Assembly (NCBI GenBank): GCA_965227445.1
Contig: OZ245751.1
Coordinates: forward strand, 2,170,001 to 2,234,000
From: DT-110 sp030148525
GTDB lineage: Bacteria; Bacteroidota; Bacteroidia; Chitinophagales; Saprospiraceae
Length of the DNA stretch: 64,000 nt
Reading direction: 5' to 3'
A program made the position numbers and the translations under genes. Positions within the stretch are counted from its first letter, which is position 1; every line of letters begins with the position of its first letter. Under the pieces are notes generated by a model. It was not told the DNA's origin, searched no databases, and worked only from the letters and a program-made list of their open reading frames with translations. Of the stretch, positions 52,056-60,347 are shown piece by piece.

Positions 52056-52384
52056 TAAATCGCGTGTAAATTTGTCAGATCACTATTTGATTACTTATAT
52101 CATTCTTTTGGTTAACTAATTGATTATTAGCTTATTTTAAATTGCATTTGTTAGGTATGTCTTTTGGCCGCCTATCGAAAACCGGCTGAATTACAGCCTG
52201 CTAGCCTTCTGCCACGGCCCCTCTTTTTTTTGGCGGAAGCCCTGGTTTTACCCACCCTCGTTTAACCTTTTACTTTTTCAGAAGGAAATAACTTAAACAA
52301 TAATCCAAAAACCTGCGTTAGAGTCGGTGTTTGACAATGGGGAGGTCACATCTCCGATAATTTCAGTCTTTCAAATTCAGATAT

Positions 52385-53086
52385 ATGTCGCAACATACGA
52401 ACGGCCTGAATGGAAAACGCAACGGTTTCCATAATGGCGATGCTTTGCAGGTAGCTTACGGTGATAATCACGTGGCTAGCTCCATTGACACCCCACTTAA
52501 ACCCGGTGCTTTTGAGCTGTCGGATGCAGAAAAAATGGACGCCATCGAGTCTCATTTCCGTCAGATCATGGATATTATGGGGCTCGACCTGACCGATGAT
52601 TCGCTCAGTGGAACACCGCGCCGGGTGGCCAAGATGTTTATCCAGGAAATCTTTCACGGATTAAACCCGGACAATAAGCCAGCTATTTCCCTCTTCGACA
52701 ATAAGTTCAACTATCGGGAAATGCTCGTGGAGAAACACATCAAGGTGCAGTCCTTTTGCGAACACCATTTCCTGCCGATCTACGGAGTGGCTCACGTAGC
52801 TTACATTGCTAACGGGCAGGTTATCGGGCTCTCCAAACTGAACCGGATTGTCGACTATTACGCGCGCCGTCCGCAGGTTCAGGAACGATTGACCGTACAG
52901 ATAGCCGACGAGCTGCGACAAGTATTGAATACACAGGATGTAGCGGTCTACCTGGAAGCCAAACACATGTGTGTGCAGGCCCGTGGTATCGAGCACGATG
53001 CCAGTGTCACCGTTACATCCGATTACAGCGGAGCCTTCAAAAAGGAGGCAGTTCGCAACGAATTTCTCCAAGCCATAAAATCCTAA
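52385..53086 (+). CDS. folE: GTP cyclohydrolase I (FolE type IA)
   Basis: 233 residues. It turns GTP into 7,8-dihydroneopterin triphosphate, the first step of folate and pterin synthesis. The zinc-binding Cys and His are in SFCEHHFLPIYG, and the second Cys in AKHMCVQARGIEHD; LSKLNRIVDYYARRPQVQERLT is the family's fingerprint. An N-terminal extension of about 45 residues is variable. SDR gene follows at 8 bp, so both are probably one operon. The start is at 52385; no good consensus promoter was seen in front. Confidence 0.96.
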   Translation: MSQHTNGLNGKRNGFHNGDALQVAYGDNHVASSIDTPLKPGAFELSDAEKMDAIESHFRQIMDIMGLDLTDDSLSGTPRRVAKMFIQEIFHGLNPDNKPAISLFDNKFNYREMLVEKHIKVQSFCEHHFLPIYGVAHVAYIANGQVIGLSKLNRIVDYYARRPQVQERLTVQIADELRQVLNTQDVAVYLEAKHMCVQARGIEHDASVTVTSDYSGAFKKEAVRNEFLQAIKS

Positions 53087-53094
53087 TCGACTCT

Positions 53095-53811
53095 ATGGAA
53101 ATGCTAGCAAATAAAAAGGTTTTGATTGTCGGAGCAACCGGTGGAATCGGAACTGAAACAGCGAAACTACTCAAACAAAGCCAGGCTAATTTGTTTATGA
53201 CCAGTCGCAACCGAAAACGACTGGAAAACCTGGCCGATGAACTACAAGTCCCCAAAGACCAGCTTTTTGAAATGGATGTTACCGACTCCAGACAGGTGAA
53301 CGAAGTGGCCGACACCATTCACGATAAACACGGCCAGGTGGATATTTTGATCAATGCCAGCGGAGTAGGTATTCTGAAATCGATAGACAAATTGACAGAT
53401 GAGGATTTCAGTCATTCCCTGGATGTAAACCTAAAGGGGACCTTTTACCTGTTGCGGGCATTCGTGCCGCCCATGAAAGAATCCAAAAAAGGTATGATCG
53501 TCAATCTGCCCGGAGTCCTCGGTAAGGTGCCCATGGCCGGCGCAGCAGCCTATGCCGCCACCAAATACGGGGTGAATGGCCTGACCAAATCCGTGCGCGA
53601 AGAATTGCGACGCACCGAGGTGCGCATTACCAATCTGTATCTCGGTGGTACGGATACGCCATTCTGGGACGAGATCGACATGCCGGTGAACCGAAAAAAA
53701 TTCGTAACGGCCAAGGAAGCTGGTCGAGCTGTTTGGTTCCTCTGTCAGCAACCCAACTCCGGCGTGGTATCCGAAATGGTACTGCAACCATTTAACCACC
53801 AGGCAATTTAA
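53095..53811 (+). CDS. short-chain dehydrogenase/reductase
   Basis: 238 residues from the ATG at 53095; the frame is open upstream inside folE but the Rossmann start is here (KKVLIVGATGGIGTETAKLL, with TGxxxGIG form). Cofactor-preference region MTSRNRKRLENLAD with Arg suggests NADP(H). Catalytic YxxxK is YAATKYGVNG and the Asn/Ser of the family precede it (GMIVNLPGV has no Ser at the usual place, it has Leu-Pro). It follows folE, so a pterin reductase role is conceivable, but SDRs are too diverse to say. Ends at a strong terminator. Confidence 0.88.
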   Translation: MEMLANKKVLIVGATGGIGTETAKLLKQSQANLFMTSRNRKRLENLADELQVPKDQLFEMDVTDSRQVNEVADTIHDKHGQVDILINASGVGILKSIDKLTDEDFSHSLDVNLKGTFYLLRAFVPPMKESKKGMIVNLPGVLGKVPMAGAAAYAATKYGVNGLTKSVREELRRTEVRITNLYLGGTDTPFWDEIDMPVNRKKFVTAKEAGRAVWFLCQQPNSGVVSEMVLQPFNHQAI

Positions 53812-53838
53812 GCTGCCTAACATTTATTTAACGCAGGC

Positions 53839-53876
53839 AAGGCCGATACTCCGTAGGGGTGTCGGCCTTTTTTTGC
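53839..53876 (+). terminator. rho-independent terminator of folE-SDR
   Basis: AAGGCCGATAC (53839-53849) pairs with GTGTCGGCCTT (53859-53869) followed by TTTTT. Strong 11-base stem with one G-T pair. Confidence 0.9.
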
Positions 53877-53918
53877 GTTCTTAGAGGTGAATTTCTTTTA
53901 ACCCATAATTTGAATTGA

Positions 53919-54365
53919 ATGAAAAAATCTATGCTTTTATTGGCTTTTTGCTTCCTGGGCGGAATGGTTGCTCAGGCTCAGGAATTTAAGGTGATTACTG
54001 TGATCGAGTCCATTGTACCGGGTGGATTGGGCCGTTCGCGAATGATCGAAACTATCTCGGAGACGGAGGTGGAAGATTTTACTACCGAGCGAACCGACGG
54101 CAAAAAAAGTGACCAGGGGAAGGTGCGCCGCCGCGACGCCAAAGTCGACAACTTCGAGGAAACAAAGCTGCTCAATTTTTACAGCCTTACGGGGATTAAT
54201 TTCCAGAATATCGCTTCCAACGATGCCCTGATCACCTCCAAACTAAACCAACTGGCCCAGGAGGGATGGGAACTGATGTTTATGTCCAGCGGTGTCGAAG
54301 GTGACGGAGGGGAAACCGATGGCAATGGCATTTTCATCACTCGTTTTGTGTTTAAGAAAAACTGA
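53919..54365 (+). CDS. exported DUF4177-like protein
   Basis: 148 residues. A signal peptide (LLLAFCFLGGMVAQAQ) points to the periplasm. The C-terminal half has KLNQLAQEGWELMFMSSG and a closing FITRFVFKK, the pattern of the small DUF4177 fold (a LN-LG-EGWEL helix followed by two strands). The N-terminal half is basic and unassigned. Function unknown. A terminator-like structure follows (54392-54431). Confidence 0.7.
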   Translation: MKKSMLLLAFCFLGGMVAQAQEFKVITVIESIVPGGLGRSRMIETISETEVEDFTTERTDGKKSDQGKVRRRDAKVDNFEETKLLNFYSLTGINFQNIASNDALITSKLNQLAQEGWELMFMSSGVEGDGGETDGNGIFITRFVFKKN

Positions 54366-54391
54366 TCAGTACAGCTTTTTCAGGCTTTCGC

Positions 54392-54431
54392 CAAAAGGAT
54401 CCCAGGCCAGGCTGGTGTGGGGTCCTTTTTT
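54392..54431 (+). terminator. terminator after the DUF4177-like gene
   Basis: AAAAGGATCCC (54392-54402) faces GGGGTCCTTTTTT; the stem has one bulged base. The left arm is preceded by GGCTTTCGCC, the same word as in the dispersed hairpin modules. Confidence 0.65.
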
Positions 54432-54575
54432 ATAGCCAAGGTGTTGGCGCGGCGACATCCTTTTTATTTTCGGGTAAGAGTAGTCTCCCGGAAAAACATA
54501 GGCGGCATTGATGGGTTTGTATATTAAAATAAGCTAAACCCTGTCAAGAGGCACAGCGAATAAACCAAATCATCA

Positions 54576-55940
54576 ATGGATACAACCACCAAAGAAACCA
54601 ATCAACGTTCGGTCGAAGCCTTCATGGAAACCATCGAGGAGCGACACCCCAATCAGTCTGAATACCACCAGGCAGTTCAGGAATTTGTGGGGATCGTATT
54701 GCCCTATATCGATTCCAAAGCGGAATACCAAAAACAAGCTCTACTGGAGCGATTGACGGAGCCCGACCGGGTGTTGACCTTCCGAGTTACCTGGCACGAC
54801 GACGATGGGAACATTCAGGTAAATCGCGGATACCGGGTGCAATTTAATAATGCGATCGGCCCCTACAAAGGAGGCTTGCGCTTTCACCCAACCGTTAACC
54901 TCAGCATTCTAAAATTTCTCGGGTTTGAACAAATATTTAAGAATAGCCTGACCACCCTGCCCATGGGCGGCGGAAAAGGCGGTGCTGACTTCAACCCCAA
55001 GGGTAAATCCGACCGGGAAATTATGCGCTTTTGCCAGGCTTTCATGTCAGAATTGTACCATCACCTCGGACCCGAACTGGATGTCCCCGCAGGTGATATT
55101 GGTGTCGGTAGCCGCGAAGTGGGGTACTTATTCGGCATGTATAAAAAACTTACTCACCGCCACCAGGGCGTACTGACCGGCAAAGGTTTTCCTTTTGGCG
55201 GAAGCCATATCCGCCCCGAAGCTACCGGCTACGGACTGGTGTATTTCGTTGAAGAAATGATGCGAGCCCGCGAAGAAAACCTGGAAGGCAAAAGGGTAAA
55301 TGTTTCGGGTTCAGGAAATGTAGCTCAGTATGCCGTTGAAAAAGCCATCCAAAGTGGGGCTACGGTCCACACCATGTCCGATTCTTCGGGCAGTGTGTTT
55401 GATGAAGAGGGGATTACCGAAGAAAAACTCGCCTGGATCAAGGATCTCAAAAATAACCGCCGCGGCCGAATTAAAGAATATGCCGACGAATACGGGGTGC
55501 AATATCTGGAAGGTGACAACCCGTGGTCTATACCCTGTGACATTGCACTGCCTTGTGCTACCCAGAACGAACTAGGGGAAGAGGATGCTCAAAAACTCGT
55601 GGAAAACGGAGTCCAGATCGTGGGTGAAGGCGCAAATATGCCCACTACGGCCGATGGGATCCGGGTGTTTCAGGAAGCCCGTATTCTCTACGCCCCCGGC
55701 AAAGCAGCCAATGCCGGTGGTGTAGCCACCTCGGGTCTGGAAATGGCTCAGAACAGCCAAAAACTCAATTGGACAGCGTACGAGGTAGACTGTAAGCTCA
55801 AAGAGATTATGCAGAACATCCACCGGCAGTGCTGTGAGTATGGCCATGAAGACGATGGCTATATTAACTATGTGAAGGGGGCTAACCTGGCTGGTTTCGT
55901 TAAGGTGGCCGATGCCATTATCGGGCAGGGAGTAATATAG
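54576..55940 (+). CDS. gdhA: glutamate dehydrogenase (NADP-type, hexameric)
   Basis: 454 residues, the usual length of the 450-residue hexameric type. It links 2-oxoglutarate, ammonia and glutamate. The active-site block is YKGGLRFHPTVNLSILKFLGFEQIFKNSLTTLPMGGGKGG (given as adjoining short motifs), with the catalytic Lys in GGGKGG and the substrate Lys in YKGGLRF. NADP-binding motif SGSGNVAQYAVEKAI. It ends exactly next to the stop of the convergent AAA-ATPase gene. Single-gene unit. Confidence 0.98.
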   Translation: MDTTTKETNQRSVEAFMETIEERHPNQSEYHQAVQEFVGIVLPYIDSKAEYQKQALLERLTEPDRVLTFRVTWHDDDGNIQVNRGYRVQFNNAIGPYKGGLRFHPTVNLSILKFLGFEQIFKNSLTTLPMGGGKGGADFNPKGKSDREIMRFCQAFMSELYHHLGPELDVPAGDIGVGSREVGYLFGMYKKLTHRHQGVLTGKGFPFGGSHIRPEATGYGLVYFVEEMMRAREENLEGKRVNVSGSGNVAQYAVEKAIQSGATVHTMSDSSGSVFDEEGITEEKLAWIKDLKNNRRGRIKEYADEYGVQYLEGDNPWSIPCDIALPCATQNELGEEDAQKLVENGVQIVGEGANMPTTADGIRVFQEARILYAPGKAANAGGVATSGLEMAQNSQKLNWTAYEVDCKLKEIMQNIHRQCCEYGHEDDGYINYVKGANLAGFVKVADAIIGQGVI

Positions 55941-58900
55941 TTACTGAACCTCTTGGTTGATAAATGCTCGAAAGCGACTCTCGAGCTCCTCCTGAATCAT
56001 CGTTAGAATTCGGTCTGGATCAATTTCCCGGTTGATCCGGAAATTGGAATCCTGAAGCTTTCGGGAAGTTATGGTGCGGCGTATTTCTGGCTTGCGCACA
56101 AAATCGCGCCGACCAATATCCAGGGGGGCATCCTCGTAGCTGGCAAGTACTCTCACCAGGTATTTTCGCTCTTTTTCCTCGGGATCAAGACACCAGCTCT
56201 GGCCGCCCTCTTCCGGTTTCAGGAATTGCTGAACACCCCGTCCGGTAACTACGCATTCTACGCCGACCAAGCGATCGCCCTCGTGTTCCGGGGAAAGATC
56301 CGGCTTTCGATAGTCAATGGTCTTGCGCAGGAAAGGTAAAATGTGTTGGCGTTCCTCTGCGGGACGTTGCGTATCCTGTTGGTACTGCTGGAATTGGCTG
56401 TCGCGCAGGTAAAGCCCCGTCAGGGAATACACGAATTCCCGCTGCTGGAAGAGATCAAGGTAAAAGAGTACGGCGGGTTCACAATGCTCTCCGTATATCT
56501 GGAAAAAGCATTTGTTTTGGTTGGTTTCCAGGCTCACGTACACATCCAGGCGAAGTTCAAAATAAGCATCTGCCCATTGGTCCATAGCGTCTTTCAGATC
56601 TGGCCGGTATTTTTCCTGATCGAGTACCATCAGGCTCAATTGTTGCTCGATCCGTCGGATGTCTTTCGATAGTTGCTGCGTTCGATCCCGGAGACTAACT
56701 AATCGCCAATAGCGGTCTACATCCTGCTTGATCTCCCAGAATTCAGTACCCGCCTTATTCATTTTTTCCTCCAATTGGTCGAGTTCCTGTTGCAGCAGCG
56801 TAAAGTAATATCCTGCCTGGAATTGCTGCATTTGCCGGCGGAGAAGGCTGGCATAGTCGGCACTTTTTTGTTTGTCAAGTTCTTCCAGGAGTAATTCTAT
56901 GGACAATGGATCGGCTGTGGTTTCCATACGGATTGCCTGCCCATCGTTCCGTACGCTTAGTTGAAGCTGGTCATCTCCTTCGTATTGATTGAGGATTTCG
57001 GATAAGGGAAGGATCAATTCTTCCCGCAGGGTTCGTTGCAGGTGACGGGCGCCGTAGGCGGGATTGTACCCGCGCCGGGCTAAATGCTCGAGTACACCAT
57101 CCTCCAGTTCAATATGTACGTTCCGAAAACGTATGCCTTCCCGGTTAAACAACTGCTTTATCTCCCGGTCTACTACAAAACGGACAGTGTCGGCATCAAG
57201 TGACTGGAAAGGAATTACCTTGTCGATGCGATTATAGAGTTCCGGGCGGAAGTGTTTTTGGACTGCCTTTTGGTAGTGGGCCGTTTCCAGGTGTTGGGTA
57301 TCATCACCTTCCGCAAGGCGAATGGGCGTTACCTGCCCCATACCGGCTCCGATATTGGAGGTCATAATGATCAGCGTACTACAGAAGTTGGCCAGACGTC
57401 CGCGGCTATCGGTCAGGCGCCCCTCGGACAATAGCTGCAGCAGCAGGTCGTAAAAACTCTCGTCGGCCTTTTCGATCTCATCAAACAATAGCACGGAGAA
57501 AGGCTGTCGACGAACGGCGGAGGTAAGCAATCCATCTTCCCGGGCATCGAGGCCGGTAAGTCGCAGCACGGCGGCCGGTGTACTGAACTCACTCATATCA
57601 AAGCGCAGCATGCGGTTGCGTTGACCAAAAAGGAATTGGGCGAGGATCTTGGCCAGCTCTGTTTTTCCGACCCCCGTAGGACCAACAAACAAAAAGGAGG
57701 CGATGGGTTTTCCGGTTCGCGTCAGGGCGGTTTTCACGGCAGCCATAGCATCGACTACGGAGGAAACCGCCTCTTCCTGACTGAAGATTTGATCGTTGAA
57801 ATCCCGTTTAACCTGCAGGGGCTCCATGGGCACTGAAGGATCGACCATAAAGGTCGGCATGCCACTTTCGCGACAAAAATAGCGAATCACATCGAGGCGT
57901 GATAGTTGTTGTTGGTTACCGCCGGCTCTGGAGAGCAGGATACTTTCCAGGAAGCGGATGGGGCGTCCCGGCATTCCGGCGTAGGGCGTAAATCGTTTAC
58001 TGAGCCGTACCGCCTCGTGGATGGCTGGCTTTTCAATCACAATGCCCAGGCGCCTGGCTTTCTGAGCCACCTTTTTTTCAATCATCTGGAACAACTCCGC
58101 CTCCGGGGGCTCTTCCAGACGTATCTGCTGAAAACTGGCGATGTAATTCGGATTCTTCAACTCAATGGTAGTGAATTGTTGATCGGTGCATTCCGTAATC
58201 AGGCGCAGCTCTCCCCGGTTGAGAAATGGCTGGAGGAAGGCGCCCATGCTCACGTCATTACCTTCGTATTTTCCGACCTCGAATAAGTCCATCAGATTAC
58301 GCACGTAGAGAACCCGGTTAGTGCCTTTCAGCTCCTGCACCAGTTTGCCGATATTAAACTCCCAGCTTTGCTCGCCTACCAGTGCTTTCATCATGGCAGA
58401 GGCGGTGGTTGCCCAAATTTCCAGATCGAGTCCCCAGTCGTCGAGGCGGCGAACCAATTCCTCTACCAATGCCGATTTACCTACGCCCGAATTGCCCACC
58501 AGCAATAGGTTGCGGTTGAAGCTGCTGCTGAGAATGCGCTTCACCTGATCAAGGGATTTTTTGCGGCCGAACGTAGCAGGATCTCCCGGTACTAATTTGC
58601 TGGCTAATTGCGGCAGGAGTGGATTGTCCCGATCCGGATTTGCTTCTTCCTCGCCCGGATCGGGTACATCCAACTGCAGGGTTTTGGTATGAAGCCTGGT
58701 CGCTTCATACCAAAAAACCTCGATAAGTTGTTTGACGTGGCGCCCCCGGCGATGGCGGGCAAAATCTACTTTGACGGTATCGACGAGGTGATCCCGCAGT
58801 TTTTGAGTGGTCTTGGCAAAGCCTTCTACCCCCAGGACAGGCAATACGCCCCAATAGCCATCGGCCTGTTCCTGTACGTAGATATCGAAATGAATGGTGA

Positions 58901-59171
58901 GGGCGGGATGGCGGATACCGTCTTTGGCCTCGGGAATAGATACGGTGATAGTCTGCTGCTCGAATTCGCCTGCCTGGTAGGTACGCAGCAAGTCGAGGGT
59001 GCCGGAGTCCAAAAGCACCTTCTGGAATGATTGTTCAAACTCCTTAGCGAGTTGGGTTACGTGTTGTCCGTACCGCATAGTGTCTGAATCCGACAGGGGA
59101 GTCAGGAATGTGCGTCCGGGAATCATTTCCAGAGAGAATACCGAAAAGGGAATACGGATACGGTAGGCCAT
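55941..59171 (-). CDS. two-AAA Clp/ClpB-like ATPase with release-factor-like C-terminus
   Basis: 1076 residues. The N-terminus (1-190) is not a Clp-N domain. AAA-1 (about 200-430) has Walker A GNSGVGKSA, but its Walker B (VLYVRNLMDLF) lacks the Asp-Glu. AAA-2 (about 470-720) is intact: GPTGVGKTEL, VLLFDEIEKAD, MTSNIG, sensor-2 GARHLQR. From about 790 the chain has a coiled coil with EFWEIKQDVDRYWRLVSLRDR, like the PCRF domain of release factor 2, then GVECVVTGRGVQQFLKPEEGG, in place of the RF GY-LKGEKGVHR block. No GGQ peptidyl-hydrolase loop in its proper place. A remodelling ATPase; substrate unknown. It heads an operon-like series of minus genes. Confidence 0.8.
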   Translation of the reverse strand: MAYRIRIPFSVFSLEMIPGRTFLTPLSDSDTMRYGQHVTQLAKEFEQSFQKVLLDSGTLDLLRTYQAGEFEQQTITVSIPEAKDGIRHPALTIHFDIYVQEQADGYWGVLPVLGVEGFAKTTQKLRDHLVDTVKVDFARHRRGRHVKQLIEVFWYEATRLHTKTLQLDVPDPGEEEANPDRDNPLLPQLASKLVPGDPATFGRKKSLDQVKRILSSSFNRNLLLVGNSGVGKSALVEELVRRLDDWGLDLEIWATTASAMMKALVGEQSWEFNIGKLVQELKGTNRVLYVRNLMDLFEVGKYEGNDVSMGAFLQPFLNRGELRLITECTDQQFTTIELKNPNYIASFQQIRLEEPPEAELFQMIEKKVAQKARRLGIVIEKPAIHEAVRLSKRFTPYAGMPGRPIRFLESILLSRAGGNQQQLSRLDVIRYFCRESGMPTFMVDPSVPMEPLQVKRDFNDQIFSQEEAVSSVVDAMAAVKTALTRTGKPIASFLFVGPTGVGKTELAKILAQFLFGQRNRMLRFDMSEFSTPAAVLRLTGLDAREDGLLTSAVRRQPFSVLLFDEIEKADESFYDLLLQLLSEGRLTDSRGRLANFCSTLIIMTSNIGAGMGQVTPIRLAEGDDTQHLETAHYQKAVQKHFRPELYNRIDKVIPFQSLDADTVRFVVDREIKQLFNREGIRFRNVHIELEDGVLEHLARRGYNPAYGARHLQRTLREELILPLSEILNQYEGDDQLQLSVRNDGQAIRMETTADPLSIELLLEELDKQKSADYASLLRRQMQQFQAGYYFTLLQQELDQLEEKMNKAGTEFWEIKQDVDRYWRLVSLRDRTQQLSKDIRRIEQQLSLMVLDQEKYRPDLKDAMDQWADAYFELRLDVYVSLETNQNKCFFQIYGEHCEPAVLFYLDLFQQREFVYSLTGLYLRDSQFQQYQQDTQRPAEERQHILPFLRKTIDYRKPDLSPEHEGDRLVGVECVVTGRGVQQFLKPEEGGQSWCLDPEEKERKYLVRVLASYEDAPLDIGRRDFVRKPEIRRTITSRKLQDSNFRINREIDPDRILTMIQEELESRFRAFINQEVQ

Positions 59172-59204
59172 GGGGCAACACTTTGGCCAGCCAAACTACA
59201 AATT

Positions 59205-59813
59205 TTAGACGATGATCAAACCCTCCTCCGGATCACCATATGTAAAATGCTGCCCTTTCTGGTACCGCCAGCCGGAACAATAGGCCAGCAAAGCATCGAA
59301 CTGGTGCCAATTACCGGGTACTGCTTCGGGCAGACCGGGCATTTTTTGCTGAAGGGCAGCTAATACATTTGCCAGGTCGCTTGCCTTTTTTTTATAGCCG
59401 AGCTCTTTCAGGTTGAAGGATCGCGCCAAATGTCCCGGATACACCTCGTGGACGATCCAGCCCCGGGCACGCAAATCGCGCACCAGCCGCATGGCCCGGG
59501 CGGTGAGTCCTCCCAGGAACATGGGCGACATTGCCTGCACCTCCTTATCGGCGGCCCGATAGAAATAGTCGGAGTGGTGCCCGGGATCGCGGTATACGCC
59601 GGGTAAACTCAGGGGCGCATCGAGAAATAATTGGCCCGGTCGTTCTTGCTGGTCTGCCCAATCGAGTAAAAAGGTGTCGGCATCCCGTTTTTTGGCGGAT
59701 TGGCGGAAATGGAATTGCCCGGAATCACCTACCCAGGCAATGACGGTGGTACCTGCCATCTTACTGCCGTAGTCGATGCCCGCCCAGGGATAGGATGCGT
59801 GTAATGATTCCAT
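59205..59813 (-). CDS. DUF429 predicted RNase H-like nuclease
   Basis: 202 residues. Begins with WAGIDYGSKMAGTTVIAWV, where the acidic residue of the RNase H-like fold sits (GIDYG), then LLDWADQQ, LFLDAPLSLPGVYR with a second acidic residue, and a late DALLAYCSGW with another Asp. This fits the DUF429 family, predicted to be nuclease-like. Its stop overlaps the shikimate kinase start region by a base, so the two are in one operon, and it is 33 bp from the AAA-ATPase gene. Activity not known. Confidence 0.8.
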   Translation of the reverse strand: MESLHASYPWAGIDYGSKMAGTTVIAWVGDSGQFHFRQSAKKRDADTFLLDWADQQERPGQLFLDAPLSLPGVYRDPGHHSDYFYRAADKEVQAMSPMFLGGLTARAMRLVRDLRARGWIVHEVYPGHLARSFNLKELGYKKKASDLANVLAALQQKMPGLPEAVPGNWHQFDALLAYCSGWRYQKGQHFTYGDPEEGLIIV

Positions 59814-60343
59814 CAGTGACCGGTTATGTCAGGCAGGCTATCGACGACCCAGGTAGCCACCTCATCCGAATCGGAGGTAGGGTGCACTTCGACCATTGCC
59901 TGCTGGTAATAGGGCAGCCGTTCGTTGAGTTTATCGGCGATAAACGACTTTAATGCATCATCCGAGAGCCCTTTGATCAGGGGACGCTTTTCCTGCCCCC
60001 TGCGCAGCCGTTGGGCAATCAGGGCCGGAGAGGTGTGGATAAACACGCTGAGTCCGTGCCGGTTGATCCAACTCATATTGTCAAAGTAGCAAGGGGTGCC
60101 GCCACCACAGGAAATGACCGTCTGCTCCAGGAAGGCCGTAGCTTCCAGGGCTTCCCGCTCGAGGTGGCGAAAGGTTTCTTCGCCCTTGCGGGCAAAAATG
60201 TCGGAAACAGACATCTTATTTCGCTGCTCGATCAGGTAGTCCAGGTCGAGAAAGTCGAAGTCCAGCTTCGGTGCCAGATGACGGCCGGCATAGCTTTTGC
60301 CACTCCCCATAAACCCTATTAGATAGATCCGGCTGTGCTGCAT
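59813..60343 (-). CDS. aroK: shikimate kinase
   Basis: 176 residues, full length. It phosphorylates shikimate at the 3-OH in aromatic amino-acid synthesis. Walker A is GFMGSGKSYAG, the shikimate-binding Asp is in LDLDYLIEQ, the second Arg and GGG are in VISCGGGTPC, and the lid has RRGQEKRPLIKG. Its neighbours (GH15 hydrolase 5 bp upstream, DUF429 nuclease downstream) are not aromatic-pathway genes, but tight spacing indicates shared transcription. Confidence 0.97.
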   Translation of the reverse strand: MQHSRIYLIGFMGSGKSYAGRHLAPKLDFDFLDLDYLIEQRNKMSVSDIFARKGEETFRHLEREALEATAFLEQTVISCGGGTPCYFDNMSWINRHGLSVFIHTSPALIAQRLRRGQEKRPLIKGLSDDALKSFIADKLNERLPYYQQAMVEVHPTSDSDEVATWVVDSLPDITGH

Positions 60344-60347
60344 AGGC

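Noticed and set aside
54392..54431. Another copy of the TTTGGCGAAAGCC module
   Set aside because: Shares only GGCTTTCGCCAAAAGG with the module; the rest is an ordinary terminator, so not counted as a copy.
55941..56300. GGQ tripeptide near the C-terminus of the AAA ATPase as a release-factor catalytic motif
   Set aside because: It lies in KPEEGGQSW, at the position of the PCRF GEKG block, not in the RF-1 domain loop; probably chance.
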